A stretch of 64,000 nucleotides of DNA from Bacteroidales bacterium (GCA_017618715.1 JAFZTS010000024.1:45895-109894), one strand, 5' to 3'; numbered from the stretch's first letter, positions 55,366 to 63,944 are shown. The notes: a model not told the origin generated them from the letters alone. Translations and numbers: made by a program.

Positions 55366-56610
55366 ATGAAAAAATACCTACTAATCATCGCCGCCTCCCT
55401 GTCACTGGCGGCATGCACCAAGCAGGCACCCAAGTACGACCTGCCTGCACCCGATGCCGTCATCAGCATCATCAAGCAGGTCAACACTCAATGGCAAGGG
55501 AGTCATCCGCTCATTGCGGCCTCCGATGCCACCTACACTGCCAACCCCGACAACGAATGGACCTTCAAGCCCTATTCCAACAATAGTCCGTTCTGGGACA
55601 ATGCCGCCTATCACACGGGAAACATGGAGGTGTGCAAACTTTCAGACGAACTGAAGGAACAGTTCATCGGCTACAGCCAGACATGGGCCGAAGCTGCTCA
55701 GTGGAAGGGTGCTACCAACAGCAATCCTACCGAATGGATCTACAATTACGGCGAGACACCCCGTCACGTCCTTTTCGGCGACTGGCAGATCTGTTTCCAG
55801 ACCTACTGCGACCTCTACAACTTCGAGGCCGACGAACAGAAGATTGCACGTGCACGCGAAGTCATGGAGTACGAGATGTCAACCTCGGCCAACGACTACT
55901 GGTGGTGGGCTGATGGCCTTTACATGGTGATGCCCGTCATGACCAAGCTCTATAACATCACAGGTAATGAGCTATATCTCAGCAAGCTCGCCGAATACTG
56001 GACCTTTGCCAAGAACCTGATGTACGACGGACAAGAGAGCATCCCCGACACTTTGGGCCAACCCATGGCCAACGTGCCGCAGCACCTCTTTTACCGTGAT
56101 GGCAAGTACCTCTATCCGAAGCACGCCAGCCTCAACGGTGTGAAGGATTTCTGGGCACGCGGCTGCGGATGGGTAGTGGCCGGTTTGGCTAAAGTCCTTG
56201 CCGACACTCCCGACACTTGGAAGGACAAGGCAGAGTTCCGTCAGACTTACATCGAGATGTGCGAAGCCGTGAAGAACTGCCAGCAGCCCGAGGGCTACTG
56301 GACCCGTTCGCTTCTCGACCCTGAACATGCACCTGGTCCTGAAACCAGCGGTACTGCATTCTTCACTTACGGTCTGCTCTGGGGCGTCAACAACGGTCTG
56401 CTTGACCGCGAGACCTACATGCCCACCATCGTGAAGGCATGGAACTATCTCACCACCGTCGCCTTGCAGGAGGACGGCAGCGTAGGTTATGTCCAGCCTA
56501 TCGGCGAGCGTGCTATCCCAGGCCAGACGGTTGACCAGAAGTCCGTCTCCAACTTCGGCACAGGCGCCTTCCTCTTGGCTTGCAGTGAGATGTATAGATT
56601 GGTGAAATAA
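55366..56610 (+). CDS. GH105 unsaturated uronyl hydrolase lipoprotein
   Basis: 414 residues from ATG 55366 (lipobox SLAACTKQA); the upstream extension overlaps the previous gene. (alpha/alpha)6-barrel of the YteR/GH105 type: WIYNYGETPRHVLFGDWQICFQTYCDLY, YWWWADGLYMVMPVMTKLYNITGN with candidate catalytic Asp183, FWARGCGWVVAGLAKVLADTP, CQQPEGYWTRSLLDPEHAPGPETSGTAFFTYGLLWGVNNGLLDRETY. GH105 enzymes hydrate and release the 4,5-unsaturated glucuronyl or galacturonyl residue left by a polysaccharide lyase. A lyase partner is therefore expected; the BNR_4 protein downstream is a candidate. Confidence 0.9.
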   Translation: MKKYLLIIAASLSLAACTKQAPKYDLPAPDAVISIIKQVNTQWQGSHPLIAASDATYTANPDNEWTFKPYSNNSPFWDNAAYHTGNMEVCKLSDELKEQFIGYSQTWAEAAQWKGATNSNPTEWIYNYGETPRHVLFGDWQICFQTYCDLYNFEADEQKIARAREVMEYEMSTSANDYWWWADGLYMVMPVMTKLYNITGNELYLSKLAEYWTFAKNLMYDGQESIPDTLGQPMANVPQHLFYRDGKYLYPKHASLNGVKDFWARGCGWVVAGLAKVLADTPDTWKDKAEFRQTYIEMCEAVKNCQQPEGYWTRSLLDPEHAPGPETSGTAFFTYGLLWGVNNGLLDRETYMPTIVKAWNYLTTVALQEDGSVGYVQPIGERAIPGQTVDQKSVSNFGTGAFLLACSEMYRLVK

Positions 56611-56622
56611 CCAAAAAAAACT

Positions 56623-57939
56623 ATGAAAAAAAGACTTCTGTCGCTGCTCACCATTGCCTCGATGCTGTTGGTGGCGTGTCAGCCAAAGGTGGAACTGCCA
56701 CGTTTCATCGATGCAGGCATTGGCTATAGCAACAATTCCATCAATGCCACCGTGTTCCGCAACAGCTCGGTGTCCACTATCGGCCAGACACAATACGTCG
56801 CCTACTACGATTCAGCAGGATGGCTCACCCTGGGCAAACGCCAGCTTAGTGATACGTCATTCACCTTGCAAAAGACCCAATATCAGGGCAATGTCCAGGA
56901 CGCACACAACGTCATCAGCATCATGCCTGATGGCGACGGCTATCTGCACGTCTCGTTCGACCACCACGGCCATCCACTCCATTACGCCCGCAGCGTAGAG
57001 GCCGGGTCATTGACCTTGGGCGACATGGAGCCGATGATCAGTCCTTCGATGGACGAATTGATTCCAGATGAACTCGATGTGACCTATCCAGAGTTCTATC
57101 GTCTGGCTTCTGGCAATGTGTTGTTCGCCTATCGCAGTGGTGCGTCAGGTCGCGGTAACCTTGTCATGAATCTTTACGATGTCAAGACGCGCGAATGGAG
57201 TCGTCTGCAGGATGTACTCATCGATGGAGAACAGCTCCGCAATGCCTACTGGCAGCTTTTTGTCGATGCCCGTGGCACCATCCACGTCAGCTGGGTATGG
57301 CGCGAGACATGGCTCGTCGAGACCAATCACGACCTGTGCTATGCCTGCTCCACCGACGAAGGCAAGACGTGGCAACGCAGCGACGGCACACCCTACCAGC
57401 TGCCTATCACGGCGGACAATGCCGAATATGCTTGTCACATTCCGCAGAACAGCGAGCTCATCAACCAAACCTCGATGAGTACCGATGCCGAGGGCCATCC
57501 CTACATCGCCACCTATTGGCGCAATCAGGAGGACTCCATCCCTCAGTATCGCATTGTTTGGAACGATGGCACGGCATGGCAGCAACAGCAGGTGAGCCAG
57601 CGACAGACGCCTTTCAGTCTCTCTGGAGGCGGCACGAAGATGATTCCCATTGCCCGTCCGCGTGTTGCTATCGATGGACACGAAGCTTGGTATATTGTGC
57701 GTGACGTGGAGCGTGACAGCCGAGTTTCGCTCTATCACACCGCTGATCTTCGTTCCGGCCAATGGGAACTCTCCGACCTAACCGATTATACGGTTGATGC
57801 CTGGGAGCCTTCGTTTGACACAGAGCTGTGGAAAGCGCAGCGTCATCTGCACCTCTATGTGCAATGCGTGCATCAAGGCGATGGCGAAACCTCGGTCGCT
57901 GCGGAGCCCACGCCGGTACGGATATTGGAGATACGATGA
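56623..57939 (+). CDS. BNR_4-family beta-propeller lipoprotein (GH145 / PL24-25-27 related)
   Basis: 438 residues, lipobox LLVACQPKVE. It is a seven-bladed propeller of the BNR_4 group: YVAYYDSAGWLTLGKRQL, QDAHNVISIMPDGDGYLHVSFDHHGHPLHYARS (His95 in DAHN), VTYPEFYRLASGNVLFAYRSGASGRGNLVMNLYD, DARGTIHVSWVWRETWLVETNHDLCYACSTDEGKTWQ, MSTDAEGHPYIATYWRNQ and MIPIARPRVAIDGHEAWYIVRD. This fold group includes GH145 rhamnosidases acting on rhamnosyl-glucuronate and the lyase families PL24, PL25 and PL27. I cannot tell from sequence alone which reaction applies. Beside GH105, a lyase or rhamnosidase acting on Rha-GlcA ends fits best. It starts 12 nt after GH105, and its stop overlaps the next start (ATGA). 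Confidence 0.8.
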   Translation: MKKRLLSLLTIASMLLVACQPKVELPRFIDAGIGYSNNSINATVFRNSSVSTIGQTQYVAYYDSAGWLTLGKRQLSDTSFTLQKTQYQGNVQDAHNVISIMPDGDGYLHVSFDHHGHPLHYARSVEAGSLTLGDMEPMISPSMDELIPDELDVTYPEFYRLASGNVLFAYRSGASGRGNLVMNLYDVKTREWSRLQDVLIDGEQLRNAYWQLFVDARGTIHVSWVWRETWLVETNHDLCYACSTDEGKTWQRSDGTPYQLPITADNAEYACHIPQNSELINQTSMSTDAEGHPYIATYWRNQEDSIPQYRIVWNDGTAWQQQQVSQRQTPFSLSGGGTKMIPIARPRVAIDGHEAWYIVRDVERDSRVSLYHTADLRSGQWELSDLTDYTVDAWEPSFDTELWKAQRHLHLYVQCVHQGDGETSVAAEPTPVRILEIR

Positions 57940-58772
57940 AGCTCCAGAAAATCATGTTGGATGGTGGATTCTCCTGTCCCAATCGTGATGGACACGTTGG
58001 GACAGGAGGATGCACTTTTTGTCGTACTGATGCGTTCAATCCTTCCTATTGTCGCAGCAGCAACACTATCCGTGAGCAGGTTGAGGCTGGTAAACGCTTC
58101 TTTGCCGGCAAATATCCCGACATGAAGTATCTGGCCTACTTCCAGGCCTATTCGGGCACCTACGCCCCTTTGGACATATTGCGTCAGCGATACGAGGAAG
58201 CGCTCTCTGTCGAGGATGTGGTCGGTCTGGTCATTGGCACACGTCCCGATTGCGTCGGCGACGATGTGCTGCACTTTCTTTCCGACCTTAAAAAGAAAGG
58301 TTTCCTTATCTCGCTCGAATTAGGCATTGAATCCTTTTACGACAGTACGCTAAAACGTGTCAATCGTGCCCACACCGTGCAAGACAGCCTTTCAGCCATC
58401 CATCGATGCGCCGATGCAGGTATCGATACCACTATCCACCTCATGATTGGCCTTCCTGGAGAAACAAGGGAAGACATCCTCGCCGAAACCGATATCATCA
58501 ACCGCTTGCCTATCCATGCCATCAAGTTGCACCAACTCCAGATACTCAAAGGAACAGCTATGGCAAAAGAATTCACCCGGAATCCTGAAGATTTTTATGC
58601 TATGAGTATCGACGATTATGTCGAGCTTGTGGCCACCTTCATCTCTCGCCTTCGTAAGGACATCCGTATCGAACGTTTTGCAGCAGCTGCGCCTGCCAAT
58701 CTCATCATCGCTCCACATTGGGGCCTCAAACCTGGCGAAGTACAGCGAAAAATAGAAGAAAAACTACAATAG
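57936..58772 (+). CDS. Radical SAM protein, TIGR01212/YhcC family
   Basis: 278 residues from ATG 57936, overlapping the BNR_4 stop codon by ATGA. The Fe-S motif is C-x11-C-x2-C (FSCPNRDGHVGTGGCTFC), with the family phrases AGKRFFAGKYPDMKYLAYFQAYSGTYAPLDILRQRYEEAL, GLVIGTRPDCVGDDVL, LISLELGIESFYDSTLKRVNRAHTVQDSLSAI, TIHLMIGLPGETREDILAE and IKLHQLQILKGTAMAKEF. Compared with typical members, about 20-25 N-terminal residues ahead of the GGFSCPNRDG motif are missing, and upstream frames do not supply them. The exact reaction of this family is not established. It is followed after 1 nt by the umuC-like gene, so the two are co-transcribed. Confidence 0.9.
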   Translation: MKLQKIMLDGGFSCPNRDGHVGTGGCTFCRTDAFNPSYCRSSNTIREQVEAGKRFFAGKYPDMKYLAYFQAYSGTYAPLDILRQRYEEALSVEDVVGLVIGTRPDCVGDDVLHFLSDLKKKGFLISLELGIESFYDSTLKRVNRAHTVQDSLSAIHRCADAGIDTTIHLMIGLPGETREDILAETDIINRLPIHAIKLHQLQILKGTAMAKEFTRNPEDFYAMSIDDYVELVATFISRLRKDIRIERFAAAAPANLIIAPHWGLKPGEVQRKIEEKLQ

Positions 58773-58773
58773 G

Positions 58774-60069
58774 ATGTACGGCATCATTGACTGCGACAAC
58801 TGTTACGTCTCATGTGAGCGAGTCTTTCGGATTGACCTGAAGGAGAAGCCCGTCGTTGTGTTATCGAACAACGATGGTTGTGTCGTTGCGCGTAGTAATG
58901 AGGCGAAGAAGTTGGGCATCAAGGCTGGTGTGCCCTATTATCAGTTGGCTGAGAAGTTCCCTGACCAGAAGATTGCCGTTTTCTCCAGCAATTATGAGCT
59001 TTATGGCGAACTGACATACCGTGTGGTCAGCATCATCAGGCAGGAAGCGCCTGCTTATTTCCGTTACAGCATTGACGAGTGCTTCGTCTATTTCAACGAT
59101 GTGGAACAGATTGACCTGAAGCAATGGGGCGAGAATCTGCACAAACGCATCAGGCAAAGCGTAGGAATGCCCGTCAGCATCGGTCTGGCTCCCACCAAGA
59201 CACTTGCCAAGATGGCATCACACTTTGCCAAGCATCATTCTGGTTACCGTCATTGCTGTCTTATCGATACTGACGAGAAGCGCATCAAGGCCCTCAAGCT
59301 TTATTCTATCAAAGACGTGTGGGGCATCGGACGACGCTATGCATCAAGACTCAAGTCATTGGGCGTTGAGACCGCTTACGACTTTGCTTCGCACAAATTG
59401 TCGTGGGTAAAGGCGACATTCCGCAACATCGTTATCGAACGCACATGGCGCGAATTGAATGGCGAAGACTGTGTGCCCAATGAGGAGTTGGCACGCAAGA
59501 AGAGCATCTGCACGAGTCGCTCGTTCAACGGTATGATTACCGACCTCGAAGGGCTTCGTACCCATGTGTCGAACTATGCCGCGCGTTGTGCCGAGAAACT
59601 GCGTCAGGAGGGGTCGGTGGCAACTATCGTGAGTGTCTTCCTTAACACCAATCCTTTTCGCGAAGACCTGCCTCAGTACACCAATTTCCTCGAGAAACGC
59701 CTCTCCATGCCCACCAATAGCACCGTCGATATTGTCAAGGCCGCCTACGAAGTGCTTCAGCAACTCTATCGCGAAGGCTATCACTACAAAAAGGCAGGAG
59801 TTATCGTCATGGGAATCGGGCCGAAGAGCCCTATCCAGTTGGATCTCTTTGATTACAACGCCGAGCAGTTCCAGACGATGAAGCGCCTCGATGCCGTTAT
59901 CGACCGCACCAACAAGGTCAATGGTACAGAGACAATCGTCTTAGGTTCTCAACAATACACGCGCCGTGACGGCAAGGGTAAGGCCGATGTCTTTGCCAAC
60001 GCCATCAAGCATGACTATCGCAGCAAGAATCCGACCACACGCTGGACCGACATCATTGTGTTGAAATAG
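58774..60069 (+). CDS. umuC: Y-family DNA polymerase V catalytic subunit, UmuC-like
   Basis: 431 residues. The palm/finger motifs are at the N-terminus: MYGIIDCDNCYVSCERVFR, PVVVLSNNDGCVVARSNEAKKLGIKAG, FRYSIDECFVYF (catalytic Asp-Glu). The thumb has a helix-hairpin-helix (LKLYSIKDVWGIGRRYASRLKSLGVETAYDFA), and the little finger and C-terminal UmuC extension follow (KKSICTSRSFNGMITDLEGLRTHVSNYAARCAEKLRQEG, IQLDLFDY). It performs error-prone translesion synthesis. No umuD gene is adjacent, and no LexA-type site was evident; it may be expressed only with the preceding gene. Confidence 0.95.
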   Translation: MYGIIDCDNCYVSCERVFRIDLKEKPVVVLSNNDGCVVARSNEAKKLGIKAGVPYYQLAEKFPDQKIAVFSSNYELYGELTYRVVSIIRQEAPAYFRYSIDECFVYFNDVEQIDLKQWGENLHKRIRQSVGMPVSIGLAPTKTLAKMASHFAKHHSGYRHCCLIDTDEKRIKALKLYSIKDVWGIGRRYASRLKSLGVETAYDFASHKLSWVKATFRNIVIERTWRELNGEDCVPNEELARKKSICTSRSFNGMITDLEGLRTHVSNYAARCAEKLRQEGSVATIVSVFLNTNPFREDLPQYTNFLEKRLSMPTNSTVDIVKAAYEVLQQLYREGYHYKKAGVIVMGIGPKSPIQLDLFDYNAEQFQTMKRLDAVIDRTNKVNGTETIVLGSQQYTRRDGKGKADVFANAIKHDYRSKNPTTRWTDIIVLK

Positions 60070-60075
60070 GAAAAG

Positions 60076-60113
60076 AAGAATGCGTCAAGAAACAATTATC
60101 TTGACGCATTCTT
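60076..60113. terminator. Bidirectional terminator between umuC and the M13 peptidase gene
   Basis: The 15-bp perfect stem AAGAATGCGTCAAGA / TCTTGACGCATTCTT (60076-60090 with 60099-60113) has an 8-nt loop AACAATTA. The arms begin with A/T-rich ends on both sides, so it can serve both convergent genes. Confidence 0.88.
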
Positions 60114-60144
60114 ATGTATATATTTACTGAATCAACTTTTGGAT

Positions 60145-62172
60145 TTACCAGATGTTGACACGATCTTCGGGAGCGACATAGAGCTTGTCACCCTCCTTGA
60201 TATTGAAGGCCTTATACCATTCTTCGCACTGGGCAACACCACCATTTACGCGGAGGAAGTTTGCCGAGTGAACATCGACGAGAGCGAGGCGGCGGAGAAT
60301 CTCCTCGGTGCTGACGCCAGCCCAAACGTTGGCATAGGAGAGGAAGAAGCGCTGCTCGGGAGTGAAGCCATTCTCGTTACCCATGTAGGTCTTCGAGCCC
60401 TGCTGCTTGGCGAGCTGGAGGGCCTGGAAGGCGATGTTGAGACCACCGTGGTCGGCAAGGTTCTCGCCGAGGCACTGGTGACCATTGCTGTGAAGTTCGC
60501 CCGGGATGACCCAAAGCGAGTCGAAATAGACGGCCATCTGCTCGGCAGGTACCTTGAAGGCCTCGACGTCGGCATCCGACCACCACTGGCGCAAATTGCC
60601 TTCCTTGTCGTACTGGCGACCCTGATCATCAAAGCCGTGAGTCATCTCGTGGCCAATAACTACGCCGATTGCACCGTAGTTGACGGCGTCATCAAAGTCC
60701 TTCGAGAAGAACGGAGGCTGGAGAATGCCTGCGGGGAAGCAGATCTCGTTGGTCGTGGGGTTGTAGTAGGCATTGACGGTCTGTGGAGTCATGTACCACT
60801 CGTCCTTATCGACGGGCTTGTTGTAGTGTTTCTCCTTGTCGAGGTTCCAGTAGAACTTGCTGATGGCATAAACGTTATCGGCGAGGGTCTTCTCGGGGTC
60901 AACGGTGAGGCCTGAGATGTCCTCCCACTTGTCGGGATAACCGATCTTGATGTAGAAGGTGCTGAGTTTTTCGAGGGCGGCCTGCTTGGTCTCCTCGCTC
61001 ATCCAGCTCTGTGCCTTGATGCGCTCGCCGAGGATGGTCTGCAGGTTGTGAACGAGGTCGAGCATCATCTGCTTCGACTCGGCGGGGAAGTACTTCTCGA
61101 CATACATCTGTCCGACAGCTTCACCCATGAGACCATCGACACGGTTCACTGCGCGACGCCAACGTGGCTGCTGCTCCTTGGCACCGGTGAGTTTCTGGTT
61201 ATAGCGGAAGTTCTCATCGACGAACTCATCGCTGGTGAGTCCGCAGAGAGCACTGATGGTCTGCCACTCATAGATGGACTTGAGATCCTCGAGTGGGGCT
61301 TTCATCAGGATCTCGCAAGCCTTGGCAACGGGAACTGGCTGGCCGAGGTCGATCTCGGTGGTCTGATCATAGCCGTAGTTCTTGAAATAGGTATCCCAGT
61401 CGAACTTGCAAAGCTTGCTGGCTTCATCCACTGTCATCTTGTGGTAGTTGCCTTCGGGGTCGCGGAGTTCTTCCATCGAGAAGCTAACCTTAGCAATCTG
61501 GGTCTCATACTTCATGAGGTTCTCCATCTTGGCCTTTGCTACTTCTTCGGTTGCGCCGGTGAGCTTATAGATGTTAACCACGTGCTCCTTGAAGGCCTCA
61601 CGTACCTTTACGATAGCAGGGTCGTCGGAGAGATAGTAGTCGCGGTTGCCGAGGCTGAGACCACCCTGGCCTACACCAACGATATTGATCTTGGCGTTCT
61701 TCTGGTCAGCACCAATGCCGATGCCGAAGAGAAGGTCATCATGCTCGGTAGCCATCATCTTGAGGAGTTCTTCGCGGGTCTGAATGGCGTTCACCTTGTC
61801 AACATAGGGCTTTATAGCAGCGAAGCCCTCATTGTTGAGGCGCACGGAGTCCATTGAGAGGTTGTAGAGATCACCAATCTTCTGGGCGATGGTGCCTTTC
61901 TCGTTCTCCTGTGCGGCAATGCCCTGAATGAGTTCTGCAAGTTGCTTGGTGTTGTCGTCACCGAGCTTGGTGAATGAACCCCAGCGTGGGAACATGGCAG
62001 GTTGTGGGTTGTTGTCGATCCAGTGGCCAGTGGCATACTGGAAGAAGTCATCGCCTGGGCGGGCGGTGGTGTCCATGTTGCTGTATTCAAGGCCTGTGGT
62101 CTTGACAGCAGTCTTTTGACAGCCGACGAGGGCTGCTGCGCAGATAGCGCTCATAAGGATAATTTTTTTCAT
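60145..62172 (-). CDS. pepO: M13-family zinc metallopeptidase (PepO/neprilysin-like) lipoprotein
   Basis: 675 residues, lipobox ALVGCQKTA. The N-terminal M13 domain opens PGDDFFQYATGHWIDNNPQPAMFPRWGSFTKLGDD. The catalytic domain has NAYYNPTTNEICFPAGILQPPFF, zinc motif HEMTH with His508, Glu509 and His512 (IGHEMTHGFDDQGRQYDKEGN), and the third ligand motif GENLADHGGLNIAFQAL. It ends SEQ-like EDRVNIW; the Cys of the usual CxVW end is replaced. Predicted to degrade small peptides in the periplasm or at the surface. It follows mazG on the minus strand after a 95-nt gap filled with 9-bp repeats. Confidence 0.94.
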   Translation of the reverse strand: MKKIILMSAICAAALVGCQKTAVKTTGLEYSNMDTTARPGDDFFQYATGHWIDNNPQPAMFPRWGSFTKLGDDNTKQLAELIQGIAAQENEKGTIAQKIGDLYNLSMDSVRLNNEGFAAIKPYVDKVNAIQTREELLKMMATEHDDLLFGIGIGADQKNAKINIVGVGQGGLSLGNRDYYLSDDPAIVKVREAFKEHVVNIYKLTGATEEVAKAKMENLMKYETQIAKVSFSMEELRDPEGNYHKMTVDEASKLCKFDWDTYFKNYGYDQTTEIDLGQPVPVAKACEILMKAPLEDLKSIYEWQTISALCGLTSDEFVDENFRYNQKLTGAKEQQPRWRRAVNRVDGLMGEAVGQMYVEKYFPAESKQMMLDLVHNLQTILGERIKAQSWMSEETKQAALEKLSTFYIKIGYPDKWEDISGLTVDPEKTLADNVYAISKFYWNLDKEKHYNKPVDKDEWYMTPQTVNAYYNPTTNEICFPAGILQPPFFSKDFDDAVNYGAIGVVIGHEMTHGFDDQGRQYDKEGNLRQWWSDADVEAFKVPAEQMAVYFDSLWVIPGELHSNGHQCLGENLADHGGLNIAFQALQLAKQQGSKTYMGNENGFTPEQRFFLSYANVWAGVSTEEILRRLALVDVHSANFLRVNGGVAQCEEWYKAFNIKEGDKLYVAPEDRVNIW

Positions 62173-62189
62173 TTTGGGTTTATAATTTT

Positions 62190-62261
62190 GATCAAAGTGA
62201 TCGGAATAATCGGAGTGATTGGAGTATTCGGAATACTCAGAATACTCCGAATGCTCGGAAG
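62190..62261 (-). repeat. Eight 9-bp tandem repeats between mazG and the M13 peptidase gene
   Basis: The plus strand reads GATCAAAGT, GATCGGAAT, AATCGGAGT, GATTGGAGT, ATTCGGAAT, ACTCAGAAT, ACTCCGAAT, GCTCGGAAG. On the coding (minus) strand the units read like ATTCCGAnTA/ACTCCGAT, matching the TCCGAnTAC arrays at 11043, 35531 and 55300. The array is 72 bp, the same size and copy number as the one at 11043. Confidence 0.8.
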
Positions 62262-62267
62262 GGGCGT

Positions 62268-63110
62268 TTATATGCCTTTGGCCTTGGCCTCATCCCAAAG
62301 GGCGTCCATTTCGGCGAGGGTCATGTCGTTGAGGAGGCGACCCTGCTTCTTGGCCTCAGTCTCGACGTAGGTGAAGCGGCGGAGGAACTTCTGGTTTGTC
62401 TTTTCGAGCGCGTTGTCGGGCTTGATCTTGTAGAGACGGGCAGCATTGATGAGACTGAAGAGCAGGTCACCGAACTCTCGTTCGGCACGTTCGTGATCCA
62501 TATTTCCGACTTCGGCTTCGAATTCGCTGATTTCCTCCTTGACCTTCTGCCAGACGTCTTCGCGCTGTTGCCAGTCAAAGCCGGCGTTGCGAGCCTTGTC
62601 CTGCATGCGGTATGCCTTGATGAGGGAGGGCAATCCTGCAGGAATACCCGAGAGGATGGTCTTGTTGCCGCCTTTCTCCTTTTGCTTGACGACTTCCCAA
62701 AGTTTCGAGACATCGTCGGCATTGTTGACGTCCTCACCACCACGCACACCTACCTGCGAGATGAGCGAACCATCGGGATTGAAGACGTGGGGATGACGGA
62801 AGACGAGTTTGTCGCACATCGCATTACAGATGTCTGCAAAGTCGAACTGTCCTTTTTCTTCGCCGAACATGGCATAGAAGAAGATCTGTTCGAGAACGTC
62901 GCCGCACTCCTTCTTGATTTCATTTGGGTCACCCTTGATGAGGGCTTCGCCGAGTTCATAAACCTCTTCGATAGAGTTTTGGCGGATGGATTCGTTGGTC
63001 TGCTTGGCGTCCCACGGACAATCCTTGCGAAGCGTCTGCATTACACCGAGGGCGCGAGCGAAGGCTGCAAGTTTCTGGTCGAGGTTGGGGACGGGGTGAT
63101 GTTGTTCCAT
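62268..63110 (-). CDS. mazG: Nucleoside triphosphate pyrophosphohydrolase MazG
   Basis: 280 residues with two MazG helical domains. The first holds the metal-binding motifs: LRKDCPWDAKQTNESIRQNSIEEVYELGEAL and KKECGDVLEQIFFYAMFGEEKG (EExxE, ExxD). The second repeats them in WQKVKEEISEFEAE and REFGDLLFSLINAARLYKIKPDNALEKTNQKFLRRFTYVE. It hydrolyses non-canonical or excess NTPs to NMP and pyrophosphate. The length and order match family MazG. First gene of a two-gene minus-strand operon with the M13 peptidase. Confidence 0.95.
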   Translation of the reverse strand: MEQHHPVPNLDQKLAAFARALGVMQTLRKDCPWDAKQTNESIRQNSIEEVYELGEALIKGDPNEIKKECGDVLEQIFFYAMFGEEKGQFDFADICNAMCDKLVFRHPHVFNPDGSLISQVGVRGGEDVNNADDVSKLWEVVKQKEKGGNKTILSGIPAGLPSLIKAYRMQDKARNAGFDWQQREDVWQKVKEEISEFEAEVGNMDHERAEREFGDLLFSLINAARLYKIKPDNALEKTNQKFLRRFTYVETEAKKQGRLLNDMTLAEMDALWDEAKAKGI

Positions 63111-63129
63111 TTATTCTAATATTTGGCGC

Positions 63130-63138
63130 GCAAATATA
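63130..63138 (-). promoter_or_regulatory. Possible proximal -7 box for mazG
   Basis: The minus strand reads TATATTTGC, 20 nt before the mazG start codon. The expected -33 position reads TTAG, one base from TTTG. Confidence 0.5.
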
Positions 63139-63203
63139 TTAAATTCCCAAATTGATATATCTAACTATTTGATATAAAAGTATTTAGGCGGTCGATTCAG
63201 TTT

Positions 63204-63236
63204 TGACAAAAACAAAAAATTGTCAGTTTTTTGTCA
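63204..63236. repeat. Imperfect dyad upstream of mazG
   Basis: TGACAAAAAC (63204-63213) faces GTTTTTTGTCA (63226-63236); the right arm has one extra T. A third copy of the half-site, TTGTCAG, lies between them. Possibly an operator; no function is evident. Confidence 0.4.
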
Positions 63237-63301
63237 TAACCTTGCATTTTTGTCGGCTTGGCTACCTTTTGCCAGTCCTTCATCGTCCTATCTAATCGGG
63301 C

Positions 63302-63333
63302 GCAAAGATAAGCATTATTTCAACAAATACAAA
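63302..63333 (-). promoter_or_regulatory. Consensus minus-strand promoter, distal to mazG
   Basis: The minus strand reads TTTG, a 19-nt spacer and TATCTTTG (then C), a perfect match to the Bacteroidetes consensus. Transcription would run leftwards from about 63295, giving either a 185-nt mazG leader or a small RNA. Confidence 0.6.
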
Positions 63334-63406
63334 ATTTTTTCCACTTTTTCCACTTTGACACGTTCAAATATCAAAATAAAGTGCCTATCTTGCAGGATAT
63401 GGGGAC

Positions 63407-63446
63407 AAAATAAAGGTGCTGCCCATCATCTCGACGAGCAGCACCT
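63407..63446 (-). terminator. Possible minus-strand terminator
   Basis: The 9-bp perfect stem AGGTGCTGC / GCAGCACCT (63414-63422 with 63438-63446, 15-nt loop) is followed on the minus strand by TTTATTTTG. It would end a transcript coming from the right. Confidence 0.5.
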
Positions 63447-63936
63447 ACGCAAAACTACTATATGACTTAAAATTTTCTTCTTCGTATCAATGGGGAACAA
63501 GTCAGCCGGAGGTCGGCATCTGCCAGGGATCGGCTCACTCGTTCCGTGGTCGCGGCAAAACCTATCAAAGCAACGATTTTGTGTGTCTGATAAGTTGCCC
63601 GAATTGTTGCCCGTGTTCGGGTCGCCAGTTGTCAGTCATTTGTTGCCCTAAATGATGGTTTCTAATAGTACCAACGGGCAAGGCTTGACAATGAGTTCTA
63701 ATAACGTGTTTCCGATATTATCCGAAGGGGGTCAAAGGTCGGTTTTGACTTCCCCAACGGCTTGCAGGATTGGGGCGGTATGTCTGCCCGTCCTCGTCCC
63801 TGCTGTACCCGTCGCGTCGTCCCCGGCGGATTCGGTTCTCGTCCCAACGGGGTCGGCTTGGGTCTTGGGTATCTGGTCGAATAAGTACCAAAGAAAATAA
63901 AGATAAATTAAAAAATCATTGGTACGGTGTAATAAG
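63447..63936. other. Stretch without a recognisable gene
   Basis: About 490 bp. Short frames exist on both strands (about 80 codons), but none has a signal, a motif or codon use like the neighbouring genes. The part 63740-63880 is clearly more GC-rich than its flanks. With a possible terminator at its left end it could hold a minus-strand RNA gene, but I recognise no known RNA family. Confidence 0.4.
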
Positions 63937-63944
63937 TAACTTTG
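63937..63944 (+). promoter_or_regulatory. Plus-strand -7 box reading out of the window
   Basis: TAACTTTG followed by C. No good TTTG lies 19-21 nt upstream. It would serve a gene beyond the right edge. Confidence 0.4.

Noticed and set aside
57828..57935. Upstream extension of the radical SAM protein
   Set aside because: The 36 extra residues are out-of-frame BNR_4 sequence and do not resemble the family N-terminus.
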